From Xiphias gladius (Eukaryota > Chordata > Actinopteri > Istiophoriformes > Xiphiidae), in NCBI RefSeq assembly GCF_016859285.1, contig NC_053419.1:14411501-14475500 (forward strand): a stretch of DNA of 64,000 nt, in the 5' to 3' direction. The notes below the pieces were generated by a model that was not told the DNA's origin, did not search any database, and saw only the letters and a program-made list of their open reading frames with translations. Made by a program: the position numbers and the translations under genes. Of this stretch, positions 1 to 12,990 are shown one piece after another (within the stretch, counting starts at the first letter, position 1; each line of letters begins with the position of its first letter).

Positions 1-3000
1 TTACATTTGACCTATCCAGTCATTTTATGTCAAGGACCAGAGGGTGACAGATTGTGTTTTTTATTTTAATGACTATCACGTCTTGGCATTATGAAAAACA
101 TTGAGAAGAAATTGTCAATGCAGTCATTGCACACATTAACCTCTTAGCCCTGTCAATGCATATCTTGAGTTGTATATACTGTACAAATACTATTTTATTC
201 CAACTGCTGTTTCTGCATACATTGTTCTTGTAATGTGGTACTTTTAATGTGTGGGTATGTGGACACTGACTGTTTGAATAAACATTCGGTATTTTGTGTG
301 GTGGTTTTATGACTGAGAAGTGATATATGACTGTGAGTCTCCCTAGTCAAAGCTAGAGGGCAGCCTTGCACTAGCATTGTCTCTCAGCCTAATGCACAAT
401 TTTTAAATTCTCTACTTTCCATCAGTGATGTGACATCCTGTGCCATATTTGATTTGTTCATTCATAATCACCTACTTTTCTTTTACTCAATACTGTATGC
501 TCAATAGCCAACCACAGTCTTTTTTTGACATGTTGTCAAACTGATTCTAAACCATTCACAAAGCACACATTAATCAACAGTAATTTGTTTAGTGATCCTT
601 CAACATTTTGCTCATTCATTTAAAAAAAAAAAAGACTAACACTTAATTGATTTTAACTTCTATAATTAACAAACAATAAGGAAGAAACATTCAAAGAAAC
701 AATAGAAGAAGAAGAAAAAACAGAGCTGCTTGTGGTCACACTCTGTTCTGCTCAGGTACAGAGAAAATCTGTATCATGCACAAAATGACCATAAAACATG
801 AACACTTGCACTTGCACACAAGAAACACTCCTCAACACATCTTTCATACACAATAAACTGAAGAGAAACACCTTGGCCATTCAATTACTCAACTTCTCCC
901 CTTGTTCACCATGATTTACCACAGGGGAATTGCATTTTCTGTCTGTTTTTCTATTTTGTCTTTTGCAGCACATTTGCCACAAACCCTACTAATCTGAACT
1001 GGCCGAGCGCTCCGCAGTGGTCCTATAGGAAATTTACATACAAACCTTTTCCAGGACTAATAGCCCTCCAATACAATTTGCATTTATATAGCCCCCTTCA
1101 TACTAACATGATTTGCCCATGATAAAAAATAAACCTCCTCCTTTGGCCTTGAGTTACTGCCGTGCTGCTGCTGCTGCTGGTGTGTGTGCACGTGTGTGTC
1201 CCAGGTTGGCTGGTTTTAATATGTCAGAGCTGCTTGATCCTCCAATAGAGGCTGAAACAATTGCAGAAAGCCTCAAAATGGACCTCATAATGATTCTGCT
1301 GTCAGGGTGGGCTTTGGTCTCATGCAGGAGCGTGTTTTCTGCCATACAGTGCGTTTGAATATCGTTGATACAGCAGAATGGGACACCTGACCAGGGCAAA
1401 GAGTCACAAGGTCAATAATAAGCCACAACAGGTCTTCTTAAACAAACTGAAAAAGGAGACCTTCATTTTTCTGTTAAAGCTGCTTTCAATTTGCTCATGC
1501 AAATGCATTCAATACCTTACAAGGCTCTATGGAGCATACATCAAAAGAGAAAAAAAGTAATGAATAAAGAAATGAGAGTCTACCATGTGAGACAGACAAT
1601 AAAAGGCTTCCTCTCTCCCTCTGGATTGCTTAATCATTAACATCTAATCCACGTGATAATCACCCAACCTGTAAAAAATATACCCAATTACACATGGAAG
1701 TAGTCTGATAAATCTTTCCAAATGTATCTACCAATAGCATGTGAATCAGATGGCAAAGGCTGTGAAGTGCCTTTAAATCCCAGATGAATAAAATTGGATT
1801 TACCAAATAGAAGAGTGGATTGGAGCAACCACTCCTCATTACTTCTGGCTCTATCATCGGTGAGGTGAAAGGCAGTCAGGCCTGCAAAAGGCCATAAATC
1901 ATGGGATTTTCCCAGCTACTCAGGCCAGCACACCGGCCTCCCACACAGGGGAAACGAAGGGCAGAGAGTCTGATTGACTCACAGGGGCAGAGAGAGAAAA
2001 AAGGGCAGAGAGAGATCCTGTGACTTAATTAAAGTGTTGTGTATCTCACACACTGTAACTACGGTCCACTCACTTTAGTGCTAGAGAAGTGGCGTGGGAT
2101 GCATCGGCATTTCGACTCAGATGGTAACTGATATAAAGAAATTATACTGACCTCAATAATTTCTTAAGAAAAAGACATTTATTGGATATCACAGATTGCA
2201 AGGCAGACATTTACAAACACTAATAGATCTGTTTAACAGAGAAGGAAAAGTAAGTCTTTTTGATTTCTTATAGCAGTATGTGGCATTCATACTGCTTTGA
2301 GTTGAGAAACCATTTTCATCAAAGTGCATCAGGTCCTCACAACATGCAACACACCACAATGATTCAAATGTAAAACAGTCCAAAAAAAAAAAAAAAATTT
2401 TAAAGTGGCAAAAGGTTGCAGTCTGGTTCCAGAAATAATGTATCTGTAACAGAAGGAAAAATATCTGGTTCCAGCTCCTCAGATATGAGAATTTTCTTTC
2501 TCTGTTTTCTCTTCTTTGTTTTACTGAAAATTGAATATCTTTTGTTTTATACCTTCCATCAGTCCATACAAGCAATTTGAAGACACCACCTCCAGCTCTT
2601 GGAAAGTGTGATGGCAAAATATCCACTTTTGTTTTTTATTTATTTATTTATTTTGACAAATCATAAACTACAAGATTAATCAAGTAAATAATTGGCATCT
2701 TAACCAAAAGTGCAAAAAAACATAAGTAGTTGCTGCCCAAATCTCAACCGTATGTTTAATGAAAGCCATGATACTTGGTGTATTGATGATGTATCATAAT
2801 ATTGTTAAGCAATGTATCAATAATATCTCTGACCCCTATGCAACCCAGTCTAAACTGTAATGCTAAGGAGCATAAATAGTGGTCACTCAGGTGCACCTTT
2901 ACAGTAACAGCCTGTCCTTTGCCAGGACTTAATGTTAAAGTAAACATCGGCCTCTTTCTATTCTGTTCTTCTGCTCTCTCTTCACATAAAACTCCCATGT

Positions 3001-4950
3001 ACCTTGTAAGCTGCTGTAACCACAGTGAATCTGGCACATCCCTCTATTACAGTGCTGGGGACAGTTTGTTTGGCTAGCCCTCCTGCCTTATTCCCAGGCC
3101 AATCCTTTATGATTAAGCAGATAAGTGCTGGTACTGGATGATAAAACAAACAACAAATGTCCACATTCCTCTCATAGCTCCTTTGATGCATGTGTGTGTG
3201 TGTGTGTGCCTCTCCGTGGCTCTTACCTCTCCAAGCCCCCTTTGCTATAATCAAACTGCAGAGTCATAAACAGGGAGGGATGGGGACTATAAAAATGATC
3301 GGGAGGCTCTATCAGCTGCGGGACAGAAGTTCGCACCTCTGAGCGGGTCAGTCTCAAAGCGTGCAGGGGGTCAGCGTGGGGGTCGGCCTGGTAGGGGGTC
3401 CGAGGCTCTGTTTGATGTTATTGAGACAGAAAGCAGAGAGGGAGACTCGGTGTCAGGATGAAGTAAGAGGTGGTAATACAGTGGGATGCTACCAGAAAAT
3501 TCGACTGACTCTTCAGAAGGGTATTAGCATTTTAGCTAATTCTGGGCACAGTCCAACTGTTCAAGGCTCTGGGATTGTGTGTGTCCTGTTTCAGACTATG
3601 ATTTTTATTTGATCAACTCTGGAAGTTCAGAATTTGAAACCAGTTTAGGCCGTCATGGTGTGATAGTACGTGATGGGAACCTCCGAACATTTCAGCTTTG
3701 GAACAAACTTGTGAATTTGCATGAACAGCAGCTCAATAGAAAGGCCTTTAACTGGGACACTGTGCATGGACATCCCTGTATAAGATAGCTTTATTTTTGA
3801 GGGCTTTATCATTTTTTTAAAATTTATAAAACACAGTGCCTGTTGATGTTTTCTGTAAACCTGAGTTAGGAACATGTACTGCCATGTGAAAAGAAAACAC
3901 AGTGAAGAATTTCACATAAGGCTTTTTGGTGTCTCATAAGCACAAAAAACACAAAAAAATAACATAACTGAATGTTTTGGAGGTGCTATGATGTGTGTGA
4001 GGTTTTGTGGTCCGAGGTGTTTGAATCATTGTTTTCCCATGTTTCTGTTACTCCATTTCAAATTTCCCACTAATTTAAGAAAGAATAAATGCTTTACTAT
4101 TCCTTCACTCTCCTCTTACAAGAAACGAAACTTGTCAGGGCAGTTTCCTACAAAAAAAACAATCTTGAGTGTTTGTCTGTACAATTGGAAGACGATTTCA
4201 AATTTAAGAGTAAATTTTTTAACTGAAAAATAGTTTTTACGTGCTAATCAAGTCCCTGTCACTCCTTTGTGTTAAAATACTTTTACTGCAAATCACTACA
4301 ATTGGAAACTAGTCATGCCCAATAGAAAATAACATGGGTAAACTGTGAAGACCATGAATCAATAACTGACTGACTGTTGTCTCACTCTTCACTAGCATGA
4401 GGTCAGAGGTTGTACTCTTGACCCCCCACCGACCCTTGACTCCAAACTGCACTGGGAGGAAATAACACTTTCCATCGTGCAAAATGTTCCCAGATTGACT
4501 GATTGCCCCTTATCATTTGATGGATCTGGTCCAATTCTCTTTTCTGTGTCTCTGCTCCCCCACACTCTCTTGTCCCTCCCCGGCACTCATAATTTGACTT
4601 TTTATCACCTCTTGCTGAGAGAGAGACCCAGCACCATCCGTCATTACAGCACACACTGACAGCTCCTCACACATGCATGGATTTTTACATTTGATTCAAT
4701 CCAGGGGCTTACTTTACTGTAACCGATTCAATATTCCTCAAATGAGCCGACCGATCTATATACACGCCACAGTGGATGGGATGATCTATAGCATCACCTT
4801 AATAGATTTCCCAGGCCTCAGAGCCTCTCTAGTTTAGGGGAAAGGGAATAATTTGTGCAATAAAAACATAATTATTCATTTGACTTGCTTGATAATTTAT
4901 GTTACTCACATGTTCTTAGGCATGACAGCTAATATGTGTGTGTGTGTATT
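1..4950. other. Upstream non-coding stretch, no gene recognised
   Basis: No open frame here has a recognisable protein family, and no splice-consistent exon chain could be built. The DNA is AT-rich with poly-A/T runs (for example 2381-2398), a short (TG) run near 3192-3208 and a pyrimidine-poor unique background. A TATA-like ATAAAA near 3289-3295, followed by a GC-richer 150 bp and a possible donor near 3462, could be a minor promoter with a non-coding exon, but nothing confirms it. The unique-looking stretch 1640-1920 contains several homeodomain-type TAAT cores and might be a conserved non-coding element; that is inference only. Confidence 0.5.
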
Positions 4951-4951
4951 T

Positions 4952-4953
<2 letters not shown>

Positions 4954-4992
<39 letters not shown>
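4954..4992. repeat. (GT)n microsatellite
   Basis: An uninterrupted GT run of about 39 bp, preceded by a shorter GT run near 4934-4947. Confidence 0.95.
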
Positions 4993-4993
<1 letters not shown>

Positions 4994-5104
4994 GTAGGTT
5001 AACTGTGGGCGTTTTAATAAACCTCTATTCATGAATCCATCACTGTGTTCGTGCTTAAAGTCCTTCCTACATTCTTAGTGACTACTTGCTAGTTTCAGAC
5101 TAGT

Positions 5105-6450
5105 AATTTAGTAAATCTGGTTGCACCATTAAAATTTAAGGAGACTCTTTGCTAGTTAAGGCTTTAGTAATCTGTCAATCAGTTGCTAGTATCTACTATG
5201 TAAGCAAGTAGTGTCTGTAGTATCACAAACTGTAATATAATTTATAACAAGGGTTTTGGGCTGCCAACATATATATTAAACTTAACAGACAGTCGTTTAT
5301 AAATGTAGGTATGAATCTCTTTTTTAAAATATGCATACATGGAGAAATGTGTGTGTTGTGAATAGTATTCATGTAGTTAAGAGTGAGAGGACATTTAGAC
5401 TCGCATCAGATATGTCGACCATGCTATCCATATTACTTTGTTTTCAGTCTCAACAGTAGCAGGGGAAGTCGGCTGTTGTTAGCTATGCAACAGTTATACC
5501 TGGCATTTAGGTGTAAATATTTAGTAGAAAACTAATCCGGTGTCAGCGCAGATATTTCCACCATTTTACCTCTCTTTCTCTGCAGTCTTAATAGGTTAGA
5601 AGCTAACATTCGTTAGCTTTTTATTTGCCATGTTGTAAGTTATTTTTAGTAGCACTTAATACACACTTTGCCACTGTGTTTTAGTATGTAACCTATGTCA
5701 CTTTCTTTATTATCCTTGGCTACAAAATCAGGTTGCACCATTAAAACTTAAAGAGTTTCTAAGTAAAGCGTAATCTGTAAATCAGTTGTTATTGTAGCGC
5801 CTTCCAGTCATGGAACATCTGTAACATGATTAAAACAACAGTTTTGGGGCGTCAAGATAAATTAAACATACTAATAAACTTACTAAATCTGGTTGCACCA
5901 TTAAAACTGAAATAGTCTCTTAGCTAGTTAAGACTTTAGTACTGTATAGTCATACTGTCAGTTGCTAATGATCTAAATGGACCCAGGCAGTCTTATCACA
6001 AGCTGAAACATAACTAAAAACAGCGGTTTTGGGATGCCAAGAGATATAAAAAACTTTTATAAATGTAAGTATGAATTTGTTTTGTTCATATATTCGTATA
6101 TGAAGAAATACTGTATGTGTGTTAGTAGTATTCGTGCAGTTAAGACTGAGAGGGAAATGTCAGATTACACTAACGTTCACCTAACTAACCTTACTTAAGC
6201 TAATGTCATTTAGACATCGGCATAACATTTTCTCATTTTTATGTTAGTATTTGTAAGTTTACATCGTTATTAAATATGATTTTAATTAAGTGTCAGATCA
6301 GATATGTAGACCATATTAACCATTTCACTTATCAGTCCAAATGGGTAATATATTAGCTAGCTAACGTTAGCTCGGCAGTTGACTCCGTTCGCTATGCAAC
6401 AGATACAAATGGCAGTAACTGGGTGTAAATATTTAATAACAAGTAATCTC
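5105..6450. repeat. Degenerate tandem duplication, three partial copies
   Basis: The phrase GGTTGCACCATTAAAA recurs at about 5119, 5732 and 5890. Each time it is followed by a diverged version of the same text: an AGTCTCTTAGCTAGTTAAG-like stretch, then a GTTTTGGG-G-TGCCAAGA-like stretch near 5251, 5840 and 6025. Copies 1 and 3 continue in parallel through TTTATAAATGTA-GTATGAAT (5297 and 6057), AGTATTC-TG-AGTTAAGA (5364 and 6128), CAGATATGT-GACCAT (5407 and 6299) and GCTATGCAACAG (5482 and 6391), to GGTGTAAATATTTA (5510 and 6422). The full unit is therefore roughly 0.8-0.9 kb, with the middle copy truncated. No coding capacity is seen; it is probably an old segmental tandem duplication of non-coding DNA or of an unknown element. 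Confidence 0.75.
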
Positions 6451-7880
6451 AATGTAGGAACTAGTTTGTGTGGTGAGACCCGTTTTAATTTAGTTATGTG
6501 TAGATATCCACTTTGTAAACACTAACATTTTAACCGAGCTAACTTATAAACAGCTGTTTCAGTTGACTCCAGGACCAGATGAACTTTAACAAACCGGGAA
6601 GGAACTGAGGAATATCACAGTAAGCAACACAAACAGCTTTCCAAATACCAAAGATAACTTATCTTTAAATAAAACAATGTATATTATCTGCAGTAGTATG
6701 AATTAAATGTTTATGTTTATGGTTTTGGCTTCATATTATAGATACATTTCAGGAGAATGCATAATAGAGGTGTGTATCTGTGCAAAAATCTCTGCACTGT
6801 ACTGTGTGACAAAACTGAGAGTGTGTGGCAGAGAGGGAAAGGGAAATATTGTTTGTGTTTTTATTTTGTTTATATCTCTCTGCCTTTTATGGCCTGCGCT
6901 CAAGCTTTGTGAGCACCAGAGAGGAAGAGAAAGAGAGTATTCTCAATTTCCCTCTAAAAAGAAAATTCATTTGCAGTTGCTAATGTAATGTCATCGTTGT
7001 GTTTACTGAGCGTGGATGATGTATAGGGGATGTTGCATTGAGTGAGACTGCTTAATGATGCATAGAATTAAGTCTGTGGCTTTCAGCTGAGCTCCCCTCT
7101 CTCTCTCATACACTCCTCTCCCTCTTCCTCCCTCCCCTTCTCACTTTCAAACACACCCTCACACTCCAACTCTGTTTCCTTCCTCTTTCCTTGCCTTCCT
7201 TTTACCTCTCTCCTCCTTTAATCCCCACCCTCCTCCTCCTCCTCCTCCTCGTCCTCCCCCTCTCCACACCAACCTCTCTTTTTTCTCTGATGCAGGCTGT
7301 CTTGGACTGTTGGCCACACGTTGCTCTGTGCTCTGTTGCCTAACTCCATCAATCACTACGAAGGGAGAGGAGAGAGTGTGGTGAGGTGGGGTGACGAAGG
7401 AAGAATAAAAATAAGATATGGTTGGGGAAAAAATGAGCGGGATGAAAATACTCACATTGGGTAGAGACGTTGTACAGTATCAGTTTTAGAAACCTGGAGG
7501 GAAGACAGCAAACGAGTGGGAAGAACACCTCTTACATTTAATGATCCGCTATGCACGGTGCCAGTCCAAATAACTGCCTGAATACTGTGTGAATATATGG
7601 ATGCAATTGTGTTATTTCTGGCTCTAGCTCTGATTGCAACTGTGCTGGGGCCATGGACAATGATGATAATGACGATGATTATGATAATGTCATTTTAGTG
7701 CTTATCTTCAGGGTTATTATCTGAGTGAGATGACTACCTGAGTGGGGTAAGAGCTGAGTGGGAGGATTGCAGTTGTGGATGAGTTAATAGAAAGAAGTAA
7801 AGATGATTTTTAGGTTAGTAGGAAAATACATCCCTTCATTCACCCAGAAAGAGATTTTGAATTTTACCAGTTGTTTTTCT
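6451..7880. other. Non-coding stretch, no gene recognised
   Basis: The stretch 7080-7280 is strongly pyrimidine-rich on the + strand (CTC/TCC runs) and is followed by a purine-rich tract. A short GATGAT/AATGAT-type run lies near 7655-7690. No exon chain or protein family is visible. Confidence 0.5.
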
Positions 7881-7889
7881 TTTGTCAAA

Positions 7890-8697
7890 CATCAAACGTT
7901 TTAGAATAACTCAATTTCTCCAGCTGTTATTTAAATGTACATAGTTCAATGTCTTAGTATCTCTGGAAATAAAGGAAAGAACAAATAAACAATTGGAGAT
8001 TAAAAAACAAGGAATCGTGGAATCTTGTTGTTCAGAGGGTTCGTCCCAACACTGTTGCAGTAGTTCCCAAAAATGTGTTGCACTTGTAGGTTGCTTTGTT
8101 TTCACTTTCTGTCGAGCTGATCCCAAACCAGCTCCATGGGGTTTAAGTCTGGCCGACTGTGCTGGTCTTCCATCATGTGAAGCCACCGTCTAGTTCTTTT
8201 CTTCTGATGTTTTGGATCATTGTCTTGCTGTGGGATGAACCCCTGACCAGCCGGTCTGTCTTCCTTTGTTATTTGCCTTTTTACTCACCATTCTGACCGC
8301 AACATACAGGACTACCTCCTGCAGTACAGTATTGTATCAATGATGCATCAGAGGGTTGGGTAACACAATTTGTTCCAACACTTCCTTTGTATAAGTAAAA
8401 AGTAATCAACAAAAGTTGGGATCACCTGTAGGAACTGTTTGCATCAACTTTCAAGGATTCATAAAGCTTTAAGTTAACCCATTACGTGATCCCTGAAAAA
8501 GGCCTGTTTTTTAATAGGTTTCCGTGATTTTTCAGTCATTTGTGACCTAAACCTTTTTTTTTTTTTTTTTTTTTAAACTTGTGCAGCTTACCACTTGCCT
8601 TTGTACCATTTAAGGTTTTTCACTGGATTTGAATTGCTGAACCTTAGATAAAAACAGAAAAATAGGGGTGTTCTAAAACTTTTGACCAGTAGTGTAT
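7890..8697 (-). mobile_element. Decayed Tc1-like transposon
   Basis: The right end, near 8668-8697, reads like the outer terminal repeat of fish Tc1 elements (TTTTGACCAGTAGTGTA). Inside, the minus strand encodes a broken transposase C-terminal end: a stretch with KTKQPTSATHFWELLQQCWD around 8130-8020, a motif typical of Tc1-family transposases, preceded by a corrupted version of the WPAQSPDLNP block (here GRPAQSARLKP, 8172-8140). The + strand segment 8120-8250 is the matching antisense of the DxE catalytic region. Frameshifts, stops and the missing opposite terminal repeat show that the copy is dead. Confidence 0.75.
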
Positions 8698-10500
8698 AAT
8701 ATGTCATGCTTATTGTCACCAATGTGCATGCTTGAGAAATGCTGAAATATTGATGTTTCTTCCTTGGAAATAGCTTTGCTTGATTCAGCATTAGCATCTT
8801 TTTTTTAACAAACATTAAACATCTGTGATAAATGGGGATGTTAAATCTTGTATAAAGATCCTGCAGACCTCTGTGACATTTGAAGCTTTTATTATATACA
8901 CAAATATCCAAATATCTAGAAAACAGGGTCAATAGTAATCGGGCAAGTCACCTGTAACATAAGGGATAATATTTGTGTTTGCAGTCCACAGGTCAGAATT
9001 TTTATTGGCTGTGTTTACAAGTTACTTCTAGTAGAACTTCTCACACATTTTGCTATGTGTTTCAAATTCTTTAGCTTTATAGAGATTGTGTTACCAAAGC
9101 TGTTCTTGTTTAAATAATTTGTTGTGATGCAAGTATAAGCAATGGCCTAGTACCTTGTGTTTGGAACATCATGAGATTGAATTATGTGCAACAGTCTTGA
9201 TACTTTCCTTTTTAGTGGTAAGTATGTAAAAACACTCAAAGGGTAAGTGAAGTCCCCCTGAACCACTCACAAGCTTGCTCATTTTAACTTTCTACAAACT
9301 AAACACAATACAATTTAGTGGTCCCTCAGTATAAGTGGTATTCAAAATTAAACTGAGGGGTTCTTAAAGATCATTTAATCTGCAACACATGCGATAAAGA
9401 TGTTGCATTAAGTTTAACTAGATCATTTTCACACATATACATAAAAGTGCGATACATGGTGATAAGCAGTATTTTGGTCATTTTAAATCAAATTAAAATT
9501 CTTCAAGTAAAAAAAAAAATGCATATTTCATGATGCCATTAAATTCTCATCAAGCTCCAAAGAAGTACTGTATATTCTGAAATTTACCTGAACCTTTCCT
9601 TCACCTGGCTGTCAAAGAATTGCTTCAGTCATCTGTTTTTATATCCGAGATGACTTTGGCCAACTCACTAAACTGTGTGGACGACGACTAGTTAAGTAAT
9701 CCATTCTTTGTCGCTGAAAGTAGCTTCAACTCCAGAGACACCTGCTGGACTGCTGCTCTTACCGTCACTCATCACACACTGTCCACTGGGGGCTGTGGTT
9801 ATGTTCTCCCAAAGGTGCAAGTAATTTTAATTTTTTTTTAATTCACAAAACTACTGGAAACCTATGTTAACATGTAAGAAAATCAGATTAAAAGTGAGAG
9901 ATAGCGCTGTTTTCTTGGAGTGAGAAACTTCAGCACGGCTTAGTAGAAGAGTAAGACTGTAGTGCATTGCCACATGTATCAACTGAGTGTCATCACCGTG
10001 CTATCCAAAGTGTGCATGAATTTCACTGAGGATTGACTCATTGAAGGCTAAGTGTGACAAATTTTTGCCGTAGTTATCCTTGACCAACATAGATGACTGA
10101 GATGAAAAGTTAAATGTTGAAAAATCTAATGAAAGTTCTCAAAGTTAGCTTCACAGAGCTGATTTAAAGATGGTTTGGTAAAGAAATCTGCCAGAAATGC
10201 TACGCTTTACCACACGTTTCAGAGAAAAACAAAGAAAAAACTTGGTTTTGGTTGTGCTGTCACTGGTTTGGTTCAGTCTAGCAAAATAAGACAATTTACT
10301 GTGCCTAGACCACTGTTTGGCACATGATTCTGAGGTAATCTAAACTGAAATACAGAACTATTTTTTTCTGTTTAAAAATCTCTTAACAACTGCAAATGAT
10401 GACTATATAATGCAAAAATAACAAAAACAGGTTTTAACTGCAAAAATTAGGTTAACTGCAAAAAATAGAAAAAGATGTGCTTGATTTGTTTAATGAATAC
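8698..10500. other. Non-coding stretch, no gene recognised
   Basis: AT-rich unique sequence with short poly-A runs (for example 9510-9519). No coding exon, RNA gene or recognisable repeat boundary was found. Confidence 0.45.
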
Positions 10501-10505
10501 ACACA

Positions 10506-10745
10506 ATAGGGCCAAAGGTTTGTGTACACCCCTGTCCAATAAAGATGTGGAGGAGCTTGACTGGCCTGCACAGAGCCACGAGGTCAACCCCATCCAGCAC
10601 CTCTGGAATGAATGTGAGTGTCGACCTCATGATACTCTTGTATGAATTGAGGTCGTTATAGCAGCATAATTATTGCCCAAGCGTTTGGCGTGAGATGTCC
10701 AACGATCACATATGAGTGTTGTGTTCAGGTGTCCAGATTTGGATT
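10506..10745 (+). mobile_element. Short relic of a Tc1-like DNA transposon
   Basis: The left edge (GGGCCAAAGGTTTGTGTACA at 10509) and the right part (AGATGTCCAACGATCACATA near 10693, then CAGGTGTCCA) resemble the ends of small fish DNA transposons. Between them the + strand encodes a transposase C-terminal scrap containing WPAQSHEVNPIQHLWNE (10562-10612), the degenerate form of the DLNPIEHLW block of Tc1-type transposases, followed by stops. It is only about 240 bp and cannot be active. Confidence 0.65.
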
Positions 10746-11092
10746 TGGCCAATTGAGACTGGGATTAGACACGTCAGCCCAGAGCCTGAGCCTGTTAGGG
10801 AACATATAGTACAAAACCATTTCAGCTGTCTGACTGTTTTGTTTGTGTGTTGATTTTACAGTTTCTCTCTCTCTTTCTCACTCACTCACTCTATTGCTCC
10901 TTTGTGATCCAGCCATCCAACCCATTCATCATCCCGCCACTCTTCCCCACACAGAATTATTTTTTCTTTGATGTGTTACTAGTTGAAAACAAATCCATTT
11001 TTCTGGCCATCAATTTATCATTTGGAATGGGGGAGTCACACTTGAGTTGTAGGGGCAACCACATTTTCCCAATTCCAACTTGCACTGGGTAC

Positions 11093-11093
<1 letters not shown>

Positions 11094-11135
<42 letters not shown>

Positions 11136-11136
11136 T
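11094..11136. repeat. (GT)n microsatellite, imperfect
   Basis: GT run broken by TTTG, about 43 bp. Confidence 0.9.
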
Positions 11137-11320
11137 TGTTCCTGCGTTTTTGTATATACTGTATGCGTGAGTGTTTATCTCTGAGAGGGTCTGCACGCGA
11201 AATGCATGTATCCTGTTGTGATCAGAGCTGGAATCTAAGATGCAGGATGAGAGAAATCAGAGGTAAACAGAAATGATAGAGAGAGGAGTATTTTTAGGAA
11301 AAAGTGAGGAGGAGAGAAAG

Positions 11321-11423
<103 letters not shown>

Positions 11424-11580
11424 CTTTCCTCTTCTTCCAGTCACCCTCCTTCACCTAACGTCTGTGATAATTTATCACTCCTCCTAGCTTGGCTGACAAA
11501 CTATTTGCAGGAAAATGAGTTTTTCCGCCACGGATTTGTCCTCTGGGAATAGAAAGGGGAGCTGCTGTGTTTTTATTCCA

Positions 11581-11581
<1 letters not shown>

Positions 11582-11647
<66 letters not shown>
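11582..11647. repeat. (CA)n microsatellite
   Basis: About 65 bp uninterrupted CA, followed by imperfect CA-rich sequence to about 11700. Confidence 0.95.
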
Positions 11648-11651
<4 letters not shown>

Positions 11652-12074
11652 GATGTATGGTTGTACACATGCATGCACTCACACTAACACACACACGCAC
11701 GGACTTAGGTCGCCAGTATTTATTGGGGGGAGGGGGAGGTGGTTAAGATAAATGAGGTAAATTAATAGAGTCACTGAGGGAAAAGATCTGCTTCCGCACC
11801 AGCAGATCTGCAACTGACACACAAGAGATGAGCACATACCCCCCCCCATTCACTCTGTATTCCTCCCTCCTTCACCTGCCAGGCCACCCCTCCCTCTCTC
11901 ACTTTGCACTCCAATCCTCCTCCTGATCCCTCGCTTGCACTCCCACAGATGACAAATGTAACACTCAGACAAACAGCGATCAGGGCCATACAGCATAATG
12001 TCAGCTTAGATCAACACTGGGACAAAAGCAAATATCACAGCAGCAACACTGCATTACAAGCACTCTGCCTGTGC

Positions 12075-12076
<2 letters not shown>

Positions 12077-12157
<81 letters not shown>
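12077..12157. repeat. (GT)n microsatellite
   Basis: About 80 bp uninterrupted GT. Confidence 0.95.
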
Positions 12158-12814
12158 GGTATTACGGCGGCTGGCCCGGGTCACTGGATTCCAATCTCAC
12201 TTTCAACCTCATCAACCAAGATATTGACAATGTGCTTGACGGAGAATTACACGACAGTAAAGGCCTAATTACGTTGCTGTTACCCTGGGCTATCCATAAT
12301 CGTCAAACACGACGCATCAGTGGGACATCACAGCAGTAAATCTGCAGGCGCTCTCTCTGTCTCTCTTAATGCCTGTTAGCATTACACTGTTAACATTTCT
12401 TTCCACTATATCATCTGTTGACAACGCAGGCAGCCAAGTACACTGGTGTTCGGTCACACTTACATTATATCAGTCTAATAAATATAAAACTGACTATGAA
12501 AATATATATAGGCTGCAGGGGAAGCTCCATATCTAACTGCTCTTTTACTCCTTACCCACTGCACTTGACAGTTTAAAGCGACTATCCAACGTAGATAGAT
12601 AATACAACTATGCTGCTACTACGCAGCTGGATCAACATTGTTTGGGTTATAGGTTTAGCTTATTTTTTATTTGTCAAATAATCCTGTCACTATTTGTGGT
12701 ACAATACACAACTGCAATCATAGTGTATATGACTGTGTAAATGATATGATATAAAGTTCAGATGTCACAGGCCAAAAGTAAACTCACCTTTTTTTATTTT
12801 TTTTCCTCTGTGTT

Positions 12815-12990
12815 AAAGGTCCAGTTCGCCCGAGTTACAACAAGACTACTTTACTCTAGATAATCAACAGACCACCCTTTGAACACTTATCCCTGCTTTC
12901 TACTGAAGTAACAGTCCCTTGGGGTAAGTCAGAAAAATATGTTTATTTTGGGGTTTGTTTTTGTAATTTGGTTGAATTTACCCTTTAATT
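12815..12990. mobile_element. Small non-autonomous element with inverted ends (MITE-like)
   Basis: The left end reads TTAAAGGTCCAGTTCGCCC then GAGTTACAA. The right end, read on the minus strand, is TTAAAGGGTAAATTCAACCA then AATTACAA. These are imperfect inverted repeats of about 28 bp enclosing about 120 bp without coding capacity, and both outer ends begin with TTAA. The layout fits a miniature inverted-repeat element; TTAA outer ends suggest a piggyBac-type target preference, but the superfamily is not certain. Confidence 0.6.
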
